The notes under the pieces are model-generated. The model ran no database searches and was not told the DNA's origin. It was given only the letters and a program-made list of their open reading frames with translations. Positions 49,802 through 59,699 of a DNA stretch of 64,000 bases are shown piece after piece. Numbering within the stretch: position 1 is the stretch's first letter; each line of letters starts with the position of its first letter. The stretch comes from Bacillus sp. Marseille-Q3570 (GTDB taxonomy: Bacteria > Bacillota > Bacilli > Bacillales > Fictibacillaceae), in contig NZ_CAMGYZ010000007.1 of assembly GCF_946151055.1 (NCBI RefSeq), positions 62,001-126,000 on the forward strand, in the 5' to 3' direction. The position numbers were made by a program, and so were the translations under genes.

Positions 49802-50923
49802 TTAATTGATGATTCCGTGATCAACAATCTCCACATTGACTTTTGCTTCCATTTTGATTTTAGGGTATTCTTTTTTCCAGTCTAATTTTTTCCATACTTC
49901 AGGGTGAAATGCCATCAATTCAAGACCGACACCGAATGGATCACTGTTCGCTTCCTTCAATTTTTCTAATACTTTGTTGGCATCTTTCGTCATAAGGGTT
50001 GAAAGCTTTTTGTTCAAATGATCGATATGTTTCTTCGACATCAAATCGTCGTGAGGATACTCAATGACATTAACTGCCATGTATACATTGAAGGCTGCAG
50101 TAATACTACTGTCAGCCAATGGGGTCACAGTCATTTTTGATTTGTTTTTCTTTATATGGAAGCTAAGGTAATTTTCGATTTCTTGTTCAGATTCGTCACT
50201 CACTTTTTGAACATATCTGGCTATTTTCCTCTTTTTATTATGGAGGAGAAGCAATAGCTTTGATTCATCAGCATTCAGATGACCCGTCATTTTGTCGTCA
50301 TCAAAAAGAGCTACACCTTTAAGACTTATTTCTTGTTTCTCTTCATCAAATCCAATATAGGGGACATAAGGGTCTTTTCCTTCATTAAAAAATACCGGAC
50401 ATACAGTTTGGACATCAACTCGAGGGACAACTGTATGATCTTCTCCGCTGATGATCATTTCTTCTACGAATTCTCCAATCAATGTATTTCCTTTGCGATA
50501 CATTTCCAGGATTTTTCCTGCTTCCCCTTCGGTCACCGCAAGTTTAGAGTTCAACGAGCTCCTTGGATCACGGTAAAAAACATCCAAAAAGGGATAGAGA
50601 CCTTGTTCGGCAATCTCAGTGCTATACATGAACACTCGATTCTTAGATGGATTGAAGGTGTTTGAAAGTTCATGGTCGATATTGATCCGGGTCTTACGTA
50701 AATTCACTCCTGTTGCTTGGACAACTTCATTTTGTGGTACACCACCACCAGTTTCACCACCTGCCATAAATCCCCGTATAGCCGATGTCGCTTTGATCTT
50801 ATCATCATCAGTTAGATCAAAAGCGGTCGCATATACAAGGCGGGCGTCTTTGATCATTTGTTGATCCCAGCATCCGGTAAGGAGTAGTAAGATCATTACC
50901 CAACTTAATAAATACCTCTTCAT
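49802..50923 (-). CDS. Spore germination lipoprotein, GerAC family
   Basis: This 373-residue C subunit of a germinant receptor has a signal with lipobox LLTGCWDQ (Cys 18) and the family start DARLVYATAFDLTDDDKIKA, then a three-domain GerC fold. It is anchored on the outer face of the inner spore membrane. Its start overlaps gerAB by 4 nt. Germinant specificity cannot be told from sequence. Confidence 0.9.
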   Translation of the reverse strand: MKRYLLSWVMILLLLTGCWDQQMIKDARLVYATAFDLTDDDKIKATSAIRGFMAGGETGGGVPQNEVVQATGVNLRKTRINIDHELSNTFNPSKNRVFMYSTEIAEQGLYPFLDVFYRDPRSSLNSKLAVTEGEAGKILEMYRKGNTLIGEFVEEMIISGEDHTVVPRVDVQTVCPVFFNEGKDPYVPYIGFDEEKQEISLKGVALFDDDKMTGHLNADESKLLLLLHNKKRKIARYVQKVSDESEQEIENYLSFHIKKNKSKMTVTPLADSSITAAFNVYMAVNVIEYPHDDLMSKKHIDHLNKKLSTLMTKDANKVLEKLKEANSDPFGVGLELMAFHPEVWKKLDWKKEYPKIKMEAKVNVEIVDHGIIN

Positions 50924-52023
50924 CTTCTTGTTCTCCTTTTCCTCATTAGATTTTGGAATATGGAAAGTAGCAGTAAAACCATTGGTATCACAATTATGAA
51001 AACATAACTTGAATATTCGACGACTTTACTGAAGGAAGCGATTTGTAAATCTGTTTGTGGAATAAGAGCCCCTACAAATGCAACCGGAAAAATGAAATAT
51101 AGCATTTTACTATGTGTTTGTTGTTTGAACAAGTGCTGTAATCCTATTGCAGAAAATAATGCATAACTCATCAGGGAAGTCCCCACGACAACGATCCATA
51201 TCGCGATAAACAGTAAGTCGATCCGTTCCACAACTTGAAAGGTGATGGCCTTCAACATATATAAAACGGGTTGTGGAACTAATTTGATTTCTATTGGTGA
51301 AAAGACGACAAAACTGACAAGGACAAGATAAAGGTATAAAAGTGAAGTAACCCCGCTTGCGATACTGACGGATTTAAGGATTTCACGATCATTTGCTTGC
51401 GCATATGGGAACAATAAGAGCAGCATTTCAAAACCGAGCATTGAAATCAATACGGCATGAGCACCTTTCAGTATATTCATCATTCCTGCTGCACCGACCG
51501 GAAGTAAATAACGGTATTCCATAACCCCAGGGAAAGCTACAAGCGTTAACATAAACAATAACGGGATAAAGACAGTGACAAACATATAAAATCTTGCAAT
51601 GACTCGTATGCGATCCTTCACTAAAAACCAGCAGGTGATTATCATCAAAAGTAGTACGATCCACCTAGGGGTTGATTGGAGTACCCAAAGTTTAATAATA
51701 TTCTCATATAAAATCAGAATAAGTGTCACCACGAGGATTCCATACAGTACATAGATGAATACAATAAGCTTCCCTATGACTTTTCCTGCAACTAGTTCTG
51801 ATATCCCGAAAATGGTCTGATCAGGAAACCGACGCCCCAATAGCCATATCAAGAAAATCAGGAATTGGACAACGACCCCTGCAATAATGACGGAAATCCA
51901 ACCATCACTGCCAGCCACCTGTTGCACTGAAAATGGCAGACTTAATACACCGACCCCAATTTGAGTAAGTAGGATCATGAAGATCAGTTGATATTTCGTA
52001 ATGGAGTCTGGTTTATTCTTCAT
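50920..52023 (-). CDS. Spore germination permease-like protein, GerAB family
   Basis: This 367-residue B subunit has about ten helices, APC-superfamily-like (ITKYQLIFMILLTQIGVGVL at the start). In GerA-type receptors this subunit binds the germinant. TAGGAGATGG supports the start at 52023, which overlaps gerAA by 11 nt; a longer ORF start inside gerAA is rejected. Confidence 0.9.
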   Translation of the reverse strand: MKNKPDSITKYQLIFMILLTQIGVGVLSLPFSVQQVAGSDGWISVIIAGVVVQFLIFLIWLLGRRFPDQTIFGISELVAGKVIGKLIVFIYVLYGILVVTLILILYENIIKLWVLQSTPRWIVLLLMIITCWFLVKDRIRVIARFYMFVTVFIPLLFMLTLVAFPGVMEYRYLLPVGAAGMMNILKGAHAVLISMLGFEMLLLLFPYAQANDREILKSVSIASGVTSLLYLYLVLVSFVVFSPIEIKLVPQPVLYMLKAITFQVVERIDLLFIAIWIVVVGTSLMSYALFSAIGLQHLFKQQTHSKMLYFIFPVAFVGALIPQTDLQIASFSKVVEYSSYVFIIVIPMVLLLLSIFQNLMRKRRTRR

Positions 52024-53557
52024 CCTGTTTCCATCTCCTAGAATACCATTCCTGACGATAATGCTGTGGACGGGCGTCATGCGGTCTGGTGTCCAGCATC
52101 CATATTGGCAGCCTTATGACCGTATCCTTGATGTCTTTAAGGTGGAACGGAGCAAACGGAGCAAAATAAGGGTGCCCGAATGGTTCCATCCGACATAAGT
52201 GAATCAAAAGAACCATCAGTCCGAAAACAATTCCCACCACCCCTAATAAAGCAGCTAAGATCATCAGTGGGAAACCTAGCAGTCGTAAAGTTGTCGTCAT
52301 TTCATTCGATGGAACGACGAACGATGCAATTCCAGTAAGCGCGACAACGATCAACATCACATTCGAGATCAAATTGGCTTGAACGACCGCGGTTCCGATG
52401 ACGAGACCACCGACAATACCGATCGTCTGGGAAATCGGACTAGGTAATCGCACAGCAGCTTCCCGTAATAATTCCAGCGTCAATTGCATGATGAAAGCTT
52501 CAATTAAAGGAGGAAATGGAATGAATTCTAACGAACTTTTTACAGAGAAAATCAATTCAATCGGAATGACTTCCATATTGAAAGAAACGAGCGCGATGTA
52601 AACTGCCGGGAGTCCGATCGCAATCAGGAAACTGGCAAGTCGCAAAGCTCTTAAAAATGTCCCGACAATCCATCTGGCATTGTAATCATCTGGAGATTGA
52701 TAGAAACTGAAGAATGTTACAGGTAAAATGAGTACAGTAGGACTGCCTTCCATCAATATGGCGACCCTGCCCTCCATGATGTTTCCTGTAGCCCTGTCTG
52801 GACGCTCCGTGTTCAATGTTTGCGGAAATGGAGACCACGGGTAATCCTCAATGAACTCCTCGATATAACCAGGTGTTTGAATCGAATCTGTTTTGATATA
52901 GCTGATTCTTTCTTTTACTTTTTCAACAAGCTTTGGATCAGCTAAATCTTTTAAATACATGATTGCAAGGGTAGTATTCGTAGCTTTTCCCAAAACCATA
53001 TATTCGACCTTCAGATTGGGATTTTCGATTCTTTTCCTTAATAAATAGATATTGGTCTCCAGGCTTTCAATGAAACCTTCGTGCGTCCCACGGATGACAT
53101 ATTCATTCGTCGGTTCTTGAATACTTCGAAATTCCGTTTTATAAACACTGATTACATACATTTGCGGCTCTTTTTCAGACAAGATCACAGTGTTTCCTTT
53201 AACAAGCGCTCGTTCTGCATCAGTTAAATCATTTGTTTCATCAACTTTAACTGCCGTAACGATATCGGGAATATATCCTTCCTTATTTTCAAGCATAGGC
53301 TTCATGACCAGTTCATTGATTTTTTCTTTATTCACCAGTGAGGAAATGAACAGAATCGTATATTTTTGATTGTTGAATGTAATCGTACGTGATCCGAAGT
53401 CACCAGAGTCAAAGAACGCATTTTTCAAGTACTCGATATTATGATCTTTGTCTTCAGACATGATTTTCTCTTTTATATTCAATTCCGTTTCATAGGACTG
53501 CATTTCTTTTCTACTATTGTTCTTTCCGATATACTTCCGAGTCCGTTTCCGTCTCAC
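52013..53557 (-). CDS. Spore germination protein, GerAA family
   Basis: This 514-residue A subunit has a soluble N-domain (about 1-300, with YLKNAFFDSGDFGSRTI and GRVAILMEGSPTVLILPVTF) and C-terminal membrane helices followed by a basic tail. GerAA-type proteins oligomerise and may form an ion channel. GGAG (53566-53569, reverse) is 8 nt from GTG 53557, better than GTG 53566, which would overlap it. First gene of gerAA-AB-AC. Confidence 0.9.
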   Translation of the reverse strand: MRRKRTRKYIGKNNSRKEMQSYETELNIKEKIMSEDKDHNIEYLKNAFFDSGDFGSRTITFNNQKYTILFISSLVNKEKINELVMKPMLENKEGYIPDIVTAVKVDETNDLTDAERALVKGNTVILSEKEPQMYVISVYKTEFRSIQEPTNEYVIRGTHEGFIESLETNIYLLRKRIENPNLKVEYMVLGKATNTTLAIMYLKDLADPKLVEKVKERISYIKTDSIQTPGYIEEFIEDYPWSPFPQTLNTERPDRATGNIMEGRVAILMEGSPTVLILPVTFFSFYQSPDDYNARWIVGTFLRALRLASFLIAIGLPAVYIALVSFNMEVIPIELIFSVKSSLEFIPFPPLIEAFIMQLTLELLREAAVRLPSPISQTIGIVGGLVIGTAVVQANLISNVMLIVVALTGIASFVVPSNEMTTTLRLLGFPLMILAALLGVVGIVFGLMVLLIHLCRMEPFGHPYFAPFAPFHLKDIKDTVIRLPIWMLDTRPHDARPQHYRQEWYSRRWKQDEE

Positions 53558-53576
53558 TATGACCACTCCATCTGTG

Positions 53577-53607
53577 TAGTAAGCTAATTATTAACCTTCC
53601 CAATTCA
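53577..53607 (-). promoter_or_regulatory. Sigma-G-like promoter of the ger operon
   Basis: On the minus strand TGAATT (53602-53607) and CTTACTA (53577-53583) are separated by 18 nt, matching the sigma-G boxes TGAATA and CATACTA at 5 of 6 and 6 of 7 positions. Forespore expression is what a germinant receptor needs. The predicted leader is very short (about 14 nt). Confidence 0.6.
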
Positions 53608-53640
53608 GACATAAATATCCAAATCCATAAACAAAATGGT

Positions 53641-53671
53641 TGCATCAACATACTATAGGGGGGTATAGTAA
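53641..53671 (+). promoter_or_regulatory. CsoR operator overlapping the promoter of the copper operon
   Basis: TACTATA-GGGGGG-TATAGTA (53652-53671) is a perfect inverted repeat and equals the known CsoR box of Bacillus copZA. It covers the likely -10 (TATAGT, 53665-53670), with TTGCAT (53641-53646) as the -35 at 18 nt. CsoR should release it when it binds Cu(I). Confidence 0.88.
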
Positions 53672-53754
53672 ATGTAAAGGAAAAACAAAGGGTTTGTTAT
53701 TGATAAATTACAAATCCACAAATGTAATAAGAGTCTGATGAAAGAGGTGGCATT

Positions 53755-54054
53755 ATGACAGAACATGATTCCCCGATCATTCCAAGAACAGAAGATGAAC
53801 GGAACCGGATTTTAAATCGGCTGAAGCGGATTGAAGGCCAGGTACGTGGTTTGCACAAAATGGTGGAAGATGATCGCTATTGTATGGATATACTCGTACA
53901 GATTTCCGCAATCAATTCGGCTTTGAAGCAGGTTGGCTTTTCGTTGATGGAAAGGCATGCGAATACGTGTGTCAAGCATTCTATCGAATCTGGTAATGGC
54001 GATGAATATATGGAGGAATTGATGAAAGTCGTAAGACAGTTTTCAAAGTCTTGA
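53755..54054 (+). CDS. csoR: Copper-sensing repressor CsoR
   Basis: This 99-residue four-helix repressor has Cu(I) ligands as expected: Cys 43 (DRYCMDIL), His 68 and Cys 72 (MERHANTCVKHSI). LKRIEGQVRGLHKMVEDDRY is the family signature. It is the first gene of csoR-copA-copZ, repressed through the operator at 53652. RBS AAAGAGGTGG precedes ATG 53755. Confidence 0.94.
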   Translation: MTEHDSPIIPRTEDERNRILNRLKRIEGQVRGLHKMVEDDRYCMDILVQISAINSALKQVGFSLMERHANTCVKHSIESGNGDEYMEELMKVVRQFSKS

Positions 54055-54072
54055 TAAAAAGAAGGTGTAGAC

Positions 54073-56496
54073 ATGAGTGAAGCACTTGAAAGACAAAAAC
54101 CTATGAAGGAAGAAAAGATACCTATCACGGGTATGACATGTGCCGCGTGTTCAAGCCGTATCGAAAAAGTTCTGAATAAGATGGACGGTGTAGAGGCTTC
54201 CGTCAACATGACCACTGAAGAAGCTACAGTAAAATACGATCAGGATGCTGTGGAGACGAAGGATATCATTGAGCGTATCCAAAAGCTTGGTTATGATGTT
54301 CCGACAGAGGGTCTTGAATTAGACATCCATGGTATGACTTGCGCTGCGTGTTCAAACCGCATCGAGAAAGTGGTCGGTAAAATGGATGGGGTCACAAGCA
54401 TCCATGTCAATTTGACGACGGAGACAGGAAAAGTGGAAATCCAACCTGGTCTTGTGTCTCAACAAGATATCGTTGAAAAAATCGAAAAGCTGGGATACAG
54501 TGCCGAAGTCAAACAAGACAGACACGCGAAAGAGGAGAAAAAAGATAAGGAACTGAAGAAAAAGCAACGGATGTTATTGCTTTCGATTCTTCTTTCAGCA
54601 CCATTATTGTATACGATGGCGGGGCATCTACCATTCAATACAGGTATTCCTGTCCCCCATATCTTGATGAACCCCTGGCTCCAGTTTGCATTAGCAACTC
54701 CTGTCCAGTTTTATATCGGTGGTCCGTTTTATGTTGGAGCTTACCGGGCACTCAAAAACAAAAGCGCGAATATGGATGTGCTTGTGGCATTAGGTACGTC
54801 AGCAGCATACTTTTATAGCTTGCTCGAAGCTTTGCGATCGGCTTATTGGCCAGGATATGAACCCCAATTGTATTTTGAAACAAGTGCGATTTTGATCACA
54901 TTGATTTTAGTAGGGAAGTATTTCGAATTCCTTGCGAAAGGACGTACGACTCTTGCGATCAAATCATTGCTGAATCTGCAGGCGAAAGACGCTACGATCA
55001 TTGAAAACGGAATCGAAAGGAAAGTTGCGGTCGATCAAGTACGGGTAGATGATCATTTACTTGTAAAGCCTGGAGAGAAGATTCCTGTTGATGGTGAAAT
55101 CGTGAAAGGACGTTCTTCCATTGATGAATCGATGATTACAGGTGAATCGATTCCTGTTGAAAAAAATAGTGGAGATAAAGTGATCGGATCAACCATCAAT
55201 AAAAATGGCAATTTGACGATAAAAGCTACGAAAGTCGGAAAAGATACAGCACTTGCCGGCATCATCAAAATCGTTGAGGAAGCGCAGGGCTCCAAAGCTC
55301 CGATTCAACGGATGGCTGATGTCATTTCTGGGATATTCGTGCCGATCGTCGTTGTGATCAGTGTTATCGTATTTTTCATCTGGTTTGTATTCGCAGCACC
55401 AGGAGAATTGACAACAGCTCTGGAGGCAGCAATTGCGGTACTCGTCATTGCGTGTCCTTGTGCTCTTGGTCTCGCAACCCCGACTTCCATCATGGTTGGA
55501 ACAGGTAAAGGGGCTGAACAGGGGATTCTTTTTAAAGGCGGAGAGTTTTTAGAAGGGACTCATCGGATCGATACGGTTTTGTTTGACAAGACAGGTACGA
55601 TTACAAAAGGAAAGCCGGAAGTGACAGACTGGATACCATTGAAAGAGGACGATGATTTATTAAGCCTGCTTGTTTCAGCTGAAAAAGGCTCGGAGCATCC
55701 TCTTGCAGGCGCGATTGTCGCTTATGGTGAAGAACAAGAGGTTTATATGCTTGAAGCAGATAACTTTGAGGCTGTGCCTGGACATGGAATCATAGCTGAC
55801 CTTTCAAACAGGAAGGTGTTGGTTGGAACACGGAAGTTGATGGAACAAAACCTCATCCCGACCTCTGAGTATGAAAACAGAATCAAACAGTTGGAGCATG
55901 AGGGGAAGACAGTCATGCTGATCGGGATCAACAATGAACTGGTGGCTCTTGTTGCTGTCGCTGATACAATCAAAGAAACCTCTGAAACAGCGATCGGACA
56001 ATTGAAAAGCATGGGTATAGACGTCTATATGATAACCGGTGATAATGAACGCACTGCCAAAGCAATTGCAGATCAAATCGGAATTGAAGGAGTCTTTGCT
56101 GAGGTACTCCCGGAAGATAAGTCGGAGAAAGTACGTGAATTGCAATCGCAAGGCAAGAAGGTGATGATGGTAGGCGATGGAATCAACGATGCGCCTGCAC
56201 TGGCACTGGCTGATATTGGAGTGGCGATTGGAACAGGTACCGATGTCGCCATCGAAACGGCAGATATCACCCTTGTCGGAGGGGATTTGATCCTTCTAAC
56301 AAAAGCGATCGTCCTAAGTAAGAAGACGATGAGGAATATCCGTCAAAACTTATTCTGGGCATTGTTTTATAATTCAGCAGGAATTCCCGTCGCAGCCCTC
56401 GGCCTGTTGGCACCATGGGTTGCAGGGGTGGCGATGGCCTTCAGCTCAGTTTCAGTCGTAAGTAACTCCCTTCGATTGAAGAGAGTGAAACTATAA
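54073..56496 (+). CDS. copA: Copper-exporting P1B-type ATPase CopA
   Basis: This 807-residue membrane pump has two N-terminal metal-binding domains with [11 protein letters not shown] (near 21-31) and [11 protein letters not shown] (near 88-98). Next come TGES (actuator), the CPC membrane site in [15 protein letters not shown] (near 461), the phosphorylated Asp in [10 protein letters not shown] (near 505), SEHPLAGAI and [13 protein letters not shown]. It exports Cu(I). It starts 18 nt after csoR. Confidence 0.96.
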   Translation: MSEALERQKPMKEEKIPITGMTCAACSSRIEKVLNKMDGVEASVNMTTEEATVKYDQDAVETKDIIERIQKLGYDVPTEGLELDIHGMTCAACSNRIEKVVGKMDGVTSIHVNLTTETGKVEIQPGLVSQQDIVEKIEKLGYSAEVKQDRHAKEEKKDKELKKKQRMLLLSILLSAPLLYTMAGHLPFNTGIPVPHILMNPWLQFALATPVQFYIGGPFYVGAYRALKNKSANMDVLVALGTSAAYFYSLLEALRSAYWPGYEPQLYFETSAILITLILVGKYFEFLAKGRTTLAIKSLLNLQAKDATIIENGIERKVAVDQVRVDDHLLVKPGEKIPVDGEIVKGRSSIDESMITGESIPVEKNSGDKVIGSTINKNGNLTIKATKVGKDTALAGIIKIVEEAQGSKAPIQRMADVISGIFVPIVVVISVIVFFIWFVFAAPGELTTALEAAIAVLVIACPCALGLATPTSIMVGTGKGAEQGILFKGGEFLEGTHRIDTVLFDKTGTITKGKPEVTDWIPLKEDDDLLSLLVSAEKGSEHPLAGAIVAYGEEQEVYMLEADNFEAVPGHGIIADLSNRKVLVGTRKLMEQNLIPTSEYENRIKQLEHEGKTVMLIGINNELVALVAVADTIKETSETAIGQLKSMGIDVYMITGDNERTAKAIADQIGIEGVFAEVLPEDKSEKVRELQSQGKKVMMVGDGINDAPALALADIGVAIGTGTDVAIETADITLVGGDLILLTKAIVLSKKTMRNIRQNLFWALFYNSAGIPVAALGLLAPWVAGVAMAFSSVSVVSNSLRLKRVKL

Positions 56497-56522
56497 AAAC
56501 CATTATTCAAGGAGGTAATAAC

Positions 56523-56726
56523 ATGGAAAAGACACTTGATGTAAAAGGAATGACATGCAACCATTGCAAACAGGCTGTGACGAATGCATTGCAAGAGTTG
56601 GATGGAGTGACACGTGTTGAGGTCGATCTAGATAAAGGAAAAGCACGCGTTGATTACGACGAAGGCAAGGTTACAGAAGCGCAAATGAAAGAAGCAGTTG
56701 AAGATCAAGGATATGATGTAAAATAA
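56523..56726 (+). CDS. copZ: Copper chaperone CopZ
   Basis: This 67-residue ferredoxin-like metallochaperone has Cu(I) site GMTCNHCKQAV (Cys 13 and 16) and delivers copper to CopA. RBS CAAGGAGGT precedes ATG 56523. It ends the csoR-copA-copZ operon. Confidence 0.95.
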   Translation: MEKTLDVKGMTCNHCKQAVTNALQELDGVTRVEVDLDKGKARVDYDEGKVTEAQMKEAVEDQGYDVK

Positions 56727-56735
56727 AGATGAGGA

Positions 56736-56761
56736 AACCGTCCAGCAGGGCGGTTTTTTCT
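56736..56761 (+). terminator. Terminator of the copper operon
   Basis: AAACCGTCC (56736-56744) pairs with GGGCGGTTT (56749-56757, one wobble), followed by a T-run. Confidence 0.88.
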
Positions 56762-56779
56762 TGTGGTGGGGTGTTATCA

Positions 56780-56898
56780 ATGCAAACTCAGAATATATCG
56801 GTGCAAAGTACGGAAATATCGGTGTAAAGTACAAAAGTATCGGTGCAAAGTTCGGAGATAATGATGCAAACTCAAAATATATCGGTAGAAATCCCAAT
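56780..56898. repeat. Tandem array, exact 21-nt period, five units plus a partial
   Basis: Five units of exactly 21 nt (56780-56884) share the pattern RTGCAAAGTACRGAAATATCG, first and fifth being ATGCAAACTCARAATATATCG; a partial sixth follows. The unit is unrelated to that at 3.9 and 39.7 kb, yet the period is identical. It lies between the copZ terminator and the next gene. Confidence 0.88.
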
Positions 56899-56980
56899 CT
56901 GAGCATCTACCAATACTGATCATGGCTAGAAACGTGGATAACCATAAATGAATAGATTGGGTTAAAGGACGGTGAGTCAT

Positions 56981-57343
56981 ATGTCTAATTCAGAGTGGGA
57001 TTATTATGGTGGCTATTCAGGATGGGGGGAATGGGTGCCGCGCTTGCCGATAACAACCCCTCCCAATAATGTAACCCAATTGAAGCATTCCGCGAAAAGT
57101 TTCCTGCTTCCCGCAAAGGAACTTCAAGGTTTTTTGGAAACTGTGGTTGAAAAAGAAGGATTTGCAGAGCAATTGAAAAAGTCAGCAGAATTGAACCAGA
57201 ATGAAAAAGTACGTAACTTGATCAAGTCAACCGGTGTGGTGACTGATTTCACCATAAATTTAAATCCGGACCGTATTCTTATCACCTTTCAACCTGAAGC
57301 AGCGGATGCGTGTTTTAATATTAAGCTCTCTTTGTGCTGGTAA
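56981..57343 (+). CDS. Uncharacterised 120-residue protein
   Basis: It starts MSNSEWDYYGGYSGWGEWVP, aromatic and Gly-rich as in several spore or surface-exposed small proteins. This is followed by a helical middle (FLLPAKELQGFLETVVEKEG) and a possibly beta-rich end (DFTINLNPDRILITFQPEAA). There is no signal or membrane helix. I do not recognise the family. AAAGGA at 56964-56969 is a fair RBS for ATG 56981; GTG 56972 is too close to it. Confidence 0.65.
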   Translation: MSNSEWDYYGGYSGWGEWVPRLPITTPPNNVTQLKHSAKSFLLPAKELQGFLETVVEKEGFAEQLKKSAELNQNEKVRNLIKSTGVVTDFTINLNPDRILITFQPEAADACFNIKLSLCW

Positions 57344-57505
57344 AATGCAACTTTAGACCTCGACAACCAAAATAATTTGGGAAAATCCATGATGAAATAC
57401 ACGATTTTTCGGCATGAAATTCATCTTACTTTCCCAATACAAGGGTGCTCTAGGCTGTGGTAGGATAAAAGTACCTTAAAAATAATTGGAAAAGGATGTG
57501 GGAAT

Positions 57506-57721
57506 ATGTCTAGAATGATTGTAACCGTAAAAAGAGGGAAGAAGTGGGCAAATATTTTAGACGGGAATTACCGATCCTCTAGTACGCACCTTACACAGCA
57601 GGACGCAATTGAAGTTGCTAAACACCGTGCGCAGCAAAAAGGGTACGAACATGTCATTTACCGTAAAGATGGCACCATCCGTGAAATCAACAAGTACTTA
57701 CCTCTTACCATCCAGCAATAA
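57506..57721 (+). CDS. DUF2188-like small protein
   Basis: This 71-residue protein carries WANILDGNYRSSSTHLTQQD and AIEVAKHRAQQKGYEHVIYR, then KDGTIREINKY. This beta-beta-alpha pattern, with a repeated K/R-rich start, is that of DUF2188 proteins, of unknown function. RBS AAAGGATGTGGG precedes ATG 57506. A terminator follows. Confidence 0.8.
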   Translation: MSRMIVTVKRGKKWANILDGNYRSSSTHLTQQDAIEVAKHRAQQKGYEHVIYRKDGTIREINKYLPLTIQQ

Positions 57722-57753
57722 TGGGAACACGATCATTGTTACGAATAAAAAGA

Positions 57754-57806
57754 AAAAAGGAATGATCCAAAGGGAAAACACCTTTTGAAGATCACTCCTT
57801 TTTTTG
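57754..57806 (+). terminator. Terminator of the DUF2188 gene
   Basis: AAAAAGGAATGATC (57754-57767) pairs with GATCACTCCTTTTT (57790-57803, one mismatch), with an inner AAGG/CCTT arm and further T. Confidence 0.85.
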
Positions 57807-57952
57807 TTTATTTTGGTTTGTCGAATTCCTTCCTGATGCATTTTTATAACAAGGCTTGTTTGTTTAATGATGTTGAATTTTGGCTGAGTTTGATTGATGC
57901 AAAATTTGCGCGGAAAATAGAGTCAGGCGAGACCTTGTTACATGGTACTTAG

Positions 57953-58138
57953 TTAACGGACACCAGAGCCGTTATTTTGGACAAAATCACTGTTTCTGAA
58001 TTTTAACGGACACCAGAGCCGTTATTTTTGAACAAAGCAGCTGAATTTCCATGATATTTACGAAATAAGGGCCCTGGTGTCCGTTAGGGCTGTAAAATTC
58101 CAATATTTTAGTCAAATAAGCATTCCTGTGTCCGTTAA
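57953..58138. repeat. Convergent-junction quartet repeat, locus 2 (two direct, two inverted units)
   Basis: Forward units beginning TTAACGGACACCAGAGCCGT start at 57953 and 58003 (50 nt apart). Inverted units start at 58063 (AAATAAGGGCCCTGGTGTCC then GTTA) and 58114 (AAATAAGCATTCCTGTGTCC then GTTAA), 51 nt apart. Total length is 186 nt, equal to the locus at 27545. It lies between a plus-strand and a minus-strand gene. The unit core GGACACCAGAG-CGTTATTT is shared with locus 1. Confidence 0.92.
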
Positions 58139-58194
58139 CGTGTTGGCCCCTGCAGAAAGGGGGTTCGCAAAAAAACTAGAAAATATAATTGAGC

Positions 58195-58791
58195 TTACAA
58201 CAATGGGAAAAGCATAAACAACAGCAAATCGAAAACAAGATGGGATAACAAAGGCAACCAGATGTTTTTCGTTTTCTCATAAAGGATTGCCCACGCAAAT
58301 CCCGCAAACACTGCTGCCAATACAAGCAAGATGCTCCCAGATCCTAAATGCGCTCCTCCGTACAATAGAACAGATACAATTACCCGAAACCTTGCAGTCC
58401 CGTGCAATCGATTTTGGACATATCCTCTCCAAAACCATTCTTCGGCTGGAATGATGATTACAAATACGAGGAGTGTGTGCCACCATGTTTCAGGGGAAAT
58501 CATCGTATACAAATTTTCCAGTTGTATGAATAATGATGGGATGGAGAGTGTCACCAGCAGCTTACCTACAGCAAAAAAGCAGTAGATGAAAACTCCGCTT
58601 CCAACAGCAACCAACACATTTTTTATACTGAGACCGTTCCAGCTGATTTTTCCTTTTAGAATTGAGAAAATCAATAGACCAGCCTGGACGAGAGGAAAGA
58701 ACACCCAAAATGACTCGCTTGCCTGGAAGGCTGCGCCAAGGCCTATCCATGCCATCAAAACGCTAAGGAATACGGATGTGTTTCTAGTCAT
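58195..58791 (-). CDS. CPBP family intramembrane glutamic protease
   Basis: This 198-residue membrane protein has about six helices and the Abi/CAAX-protease motifs EEWFWRGYVQNRL (motif 1, EExxxR), GGAHLGSG (motif 2, with His) and LLSHLVFDLLLF (motif 3, HxxxD). Substrate unknown. Its start overlaps the stop of the upstream EamA gene, so the two are one operon. Confidence 0.88.
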   Translation of the reverse strand: MTRNTSVFLSVLMAWIGLGAAFQASESFWVFFPLVQAGLLIFSILKGKISWNGLSIKNVLVAVGSGVFIYCFFAVGKLLVTLSIPSLFIQLENLYTMISPETWWHTLLVFVIIIPAEEWFWRGYVQNRLHGTARFRVIVSVLLYGGAHLGSGSILLVLAAVFAGFAWAILYEKTKNIWLPLLSHLVFDLLLFMLFPLL

Positions 58792-59699
58792 TATTCTTTC
58801 ACGCCTTTTTCAGGTAACAGGTGTGGTTTCTTCTTTCTCTTCAAAAATATATAAATCCCGAAAAGAATGATGGCTCCACCTGTGATTTGCTCGATTCTGA
58901 CGGATTCAGACAAAATGAAATACGCCAGGATCGAAGCACCGATCGGCTCGCCTAAGATTGACATTGAGACAACGTTCGTACTCACATATTTCAAAGCCCA
59001 GTTGAAAATGGTATGACCAAGGAGTGTCGGGAATATTGCCAGGAGCAAGAAATACACCCAATTTTCCGTACTGTATGGCGCGAGCGAGTAACCCAGTGAC
59101 AAATCATAGATGAATAGAGTGCCAGTCGCCATACCGTATACTAGAAACGTATAGGTCATCAGATGAAGCCGTTTCCGTACAGTCTGCCCGAATAAATAAT
59201 AGACTGTAACAGCAGCTGCACCTAATAAGGCAAGAAGATCCCCGAACAGAGCCATGCCACTGATCCTGAAATCCCCCCAGCTGATCAGGATGCTGCCGCC
59301 GATTGCTAAGGCTCCTCCGATGAATGCTTTTAAGGAAAGCTTCTCTTTGAAAAAGATGTAGGTGCCCACAAAGGCGAAAATAGGCTGAAGTGCCACAAGC
59401 ACCACAGAGCTTGCGACGGAAGTGTAATTCAATGACTCGAACCATAAGATAAAATGGAAAGCGAGAAAGATTCCTGAGAATAAGCAGAATAGCATATCTT
59501 TTTTATGTATTTTCTTGAAATCATCCTTGAAATAGAGAAGGATGAAAGGCAGCATCAGTAATGTTGTGAATAGTAAGCGATATGTAGCGATCACAGGTGC
59601 AGGTGCTGTTGATAGCTTGACTAGAATCGCAGAAGTAGAGACAGATAACACACCAATACCTATGGCGATATAAGGATTTATGATCGGTTCTTGTTTCAA
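58791..59699 (-). CDS. EamA/DMT-family transporter
   Basis: This 302-residue membrane protein has ten helices in two EamA halves (VLSVSTSAILVKLSTAPAPV at the start; LLGHTIFNWALKYVSTNVVS in the second half). Such carriers export amino acids or other metabolites. The C-terminus is basic (KRKKKPH). It precedes the CPBP gene in the same operon and is divergent from the GGDEF-EAL gene. Confidence 0.88.
   Translation of the reverse strand: MKQEPIINPYIAIGIGVLSVSTSAILVKLSTAPAPVIATYRLLFTTLLMLPFILLYFKDDFKKIHKKDMLFCLFSGIFLAFHFILWFESLNYTSVASSVVLVALQPIFAFVGTYIFFKEKLSLKAFIGGALAIGGSILISWGDFRISGMALFGDLLALLGAAAVTVYYLFGQTVRKRLHLMTYTFLVYGMATGTLFIYDLSLGYSLAPYSTENWVYFLLLAIFPTLLGHTIFNWALKYVSTNVVSMSILGEPIGASILAYFILSESVRIEQITGGAIILFGIYIFLKRKKKPHLLPEKGVKE

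Noticed and set aside
58195-58791. CPBP/Abi protein as phage or bacteriocin immunity system
   Set aside because: It is in an operon with a metabolite exporter and no bacteriocin or phage genes are near; immunity is not supported.
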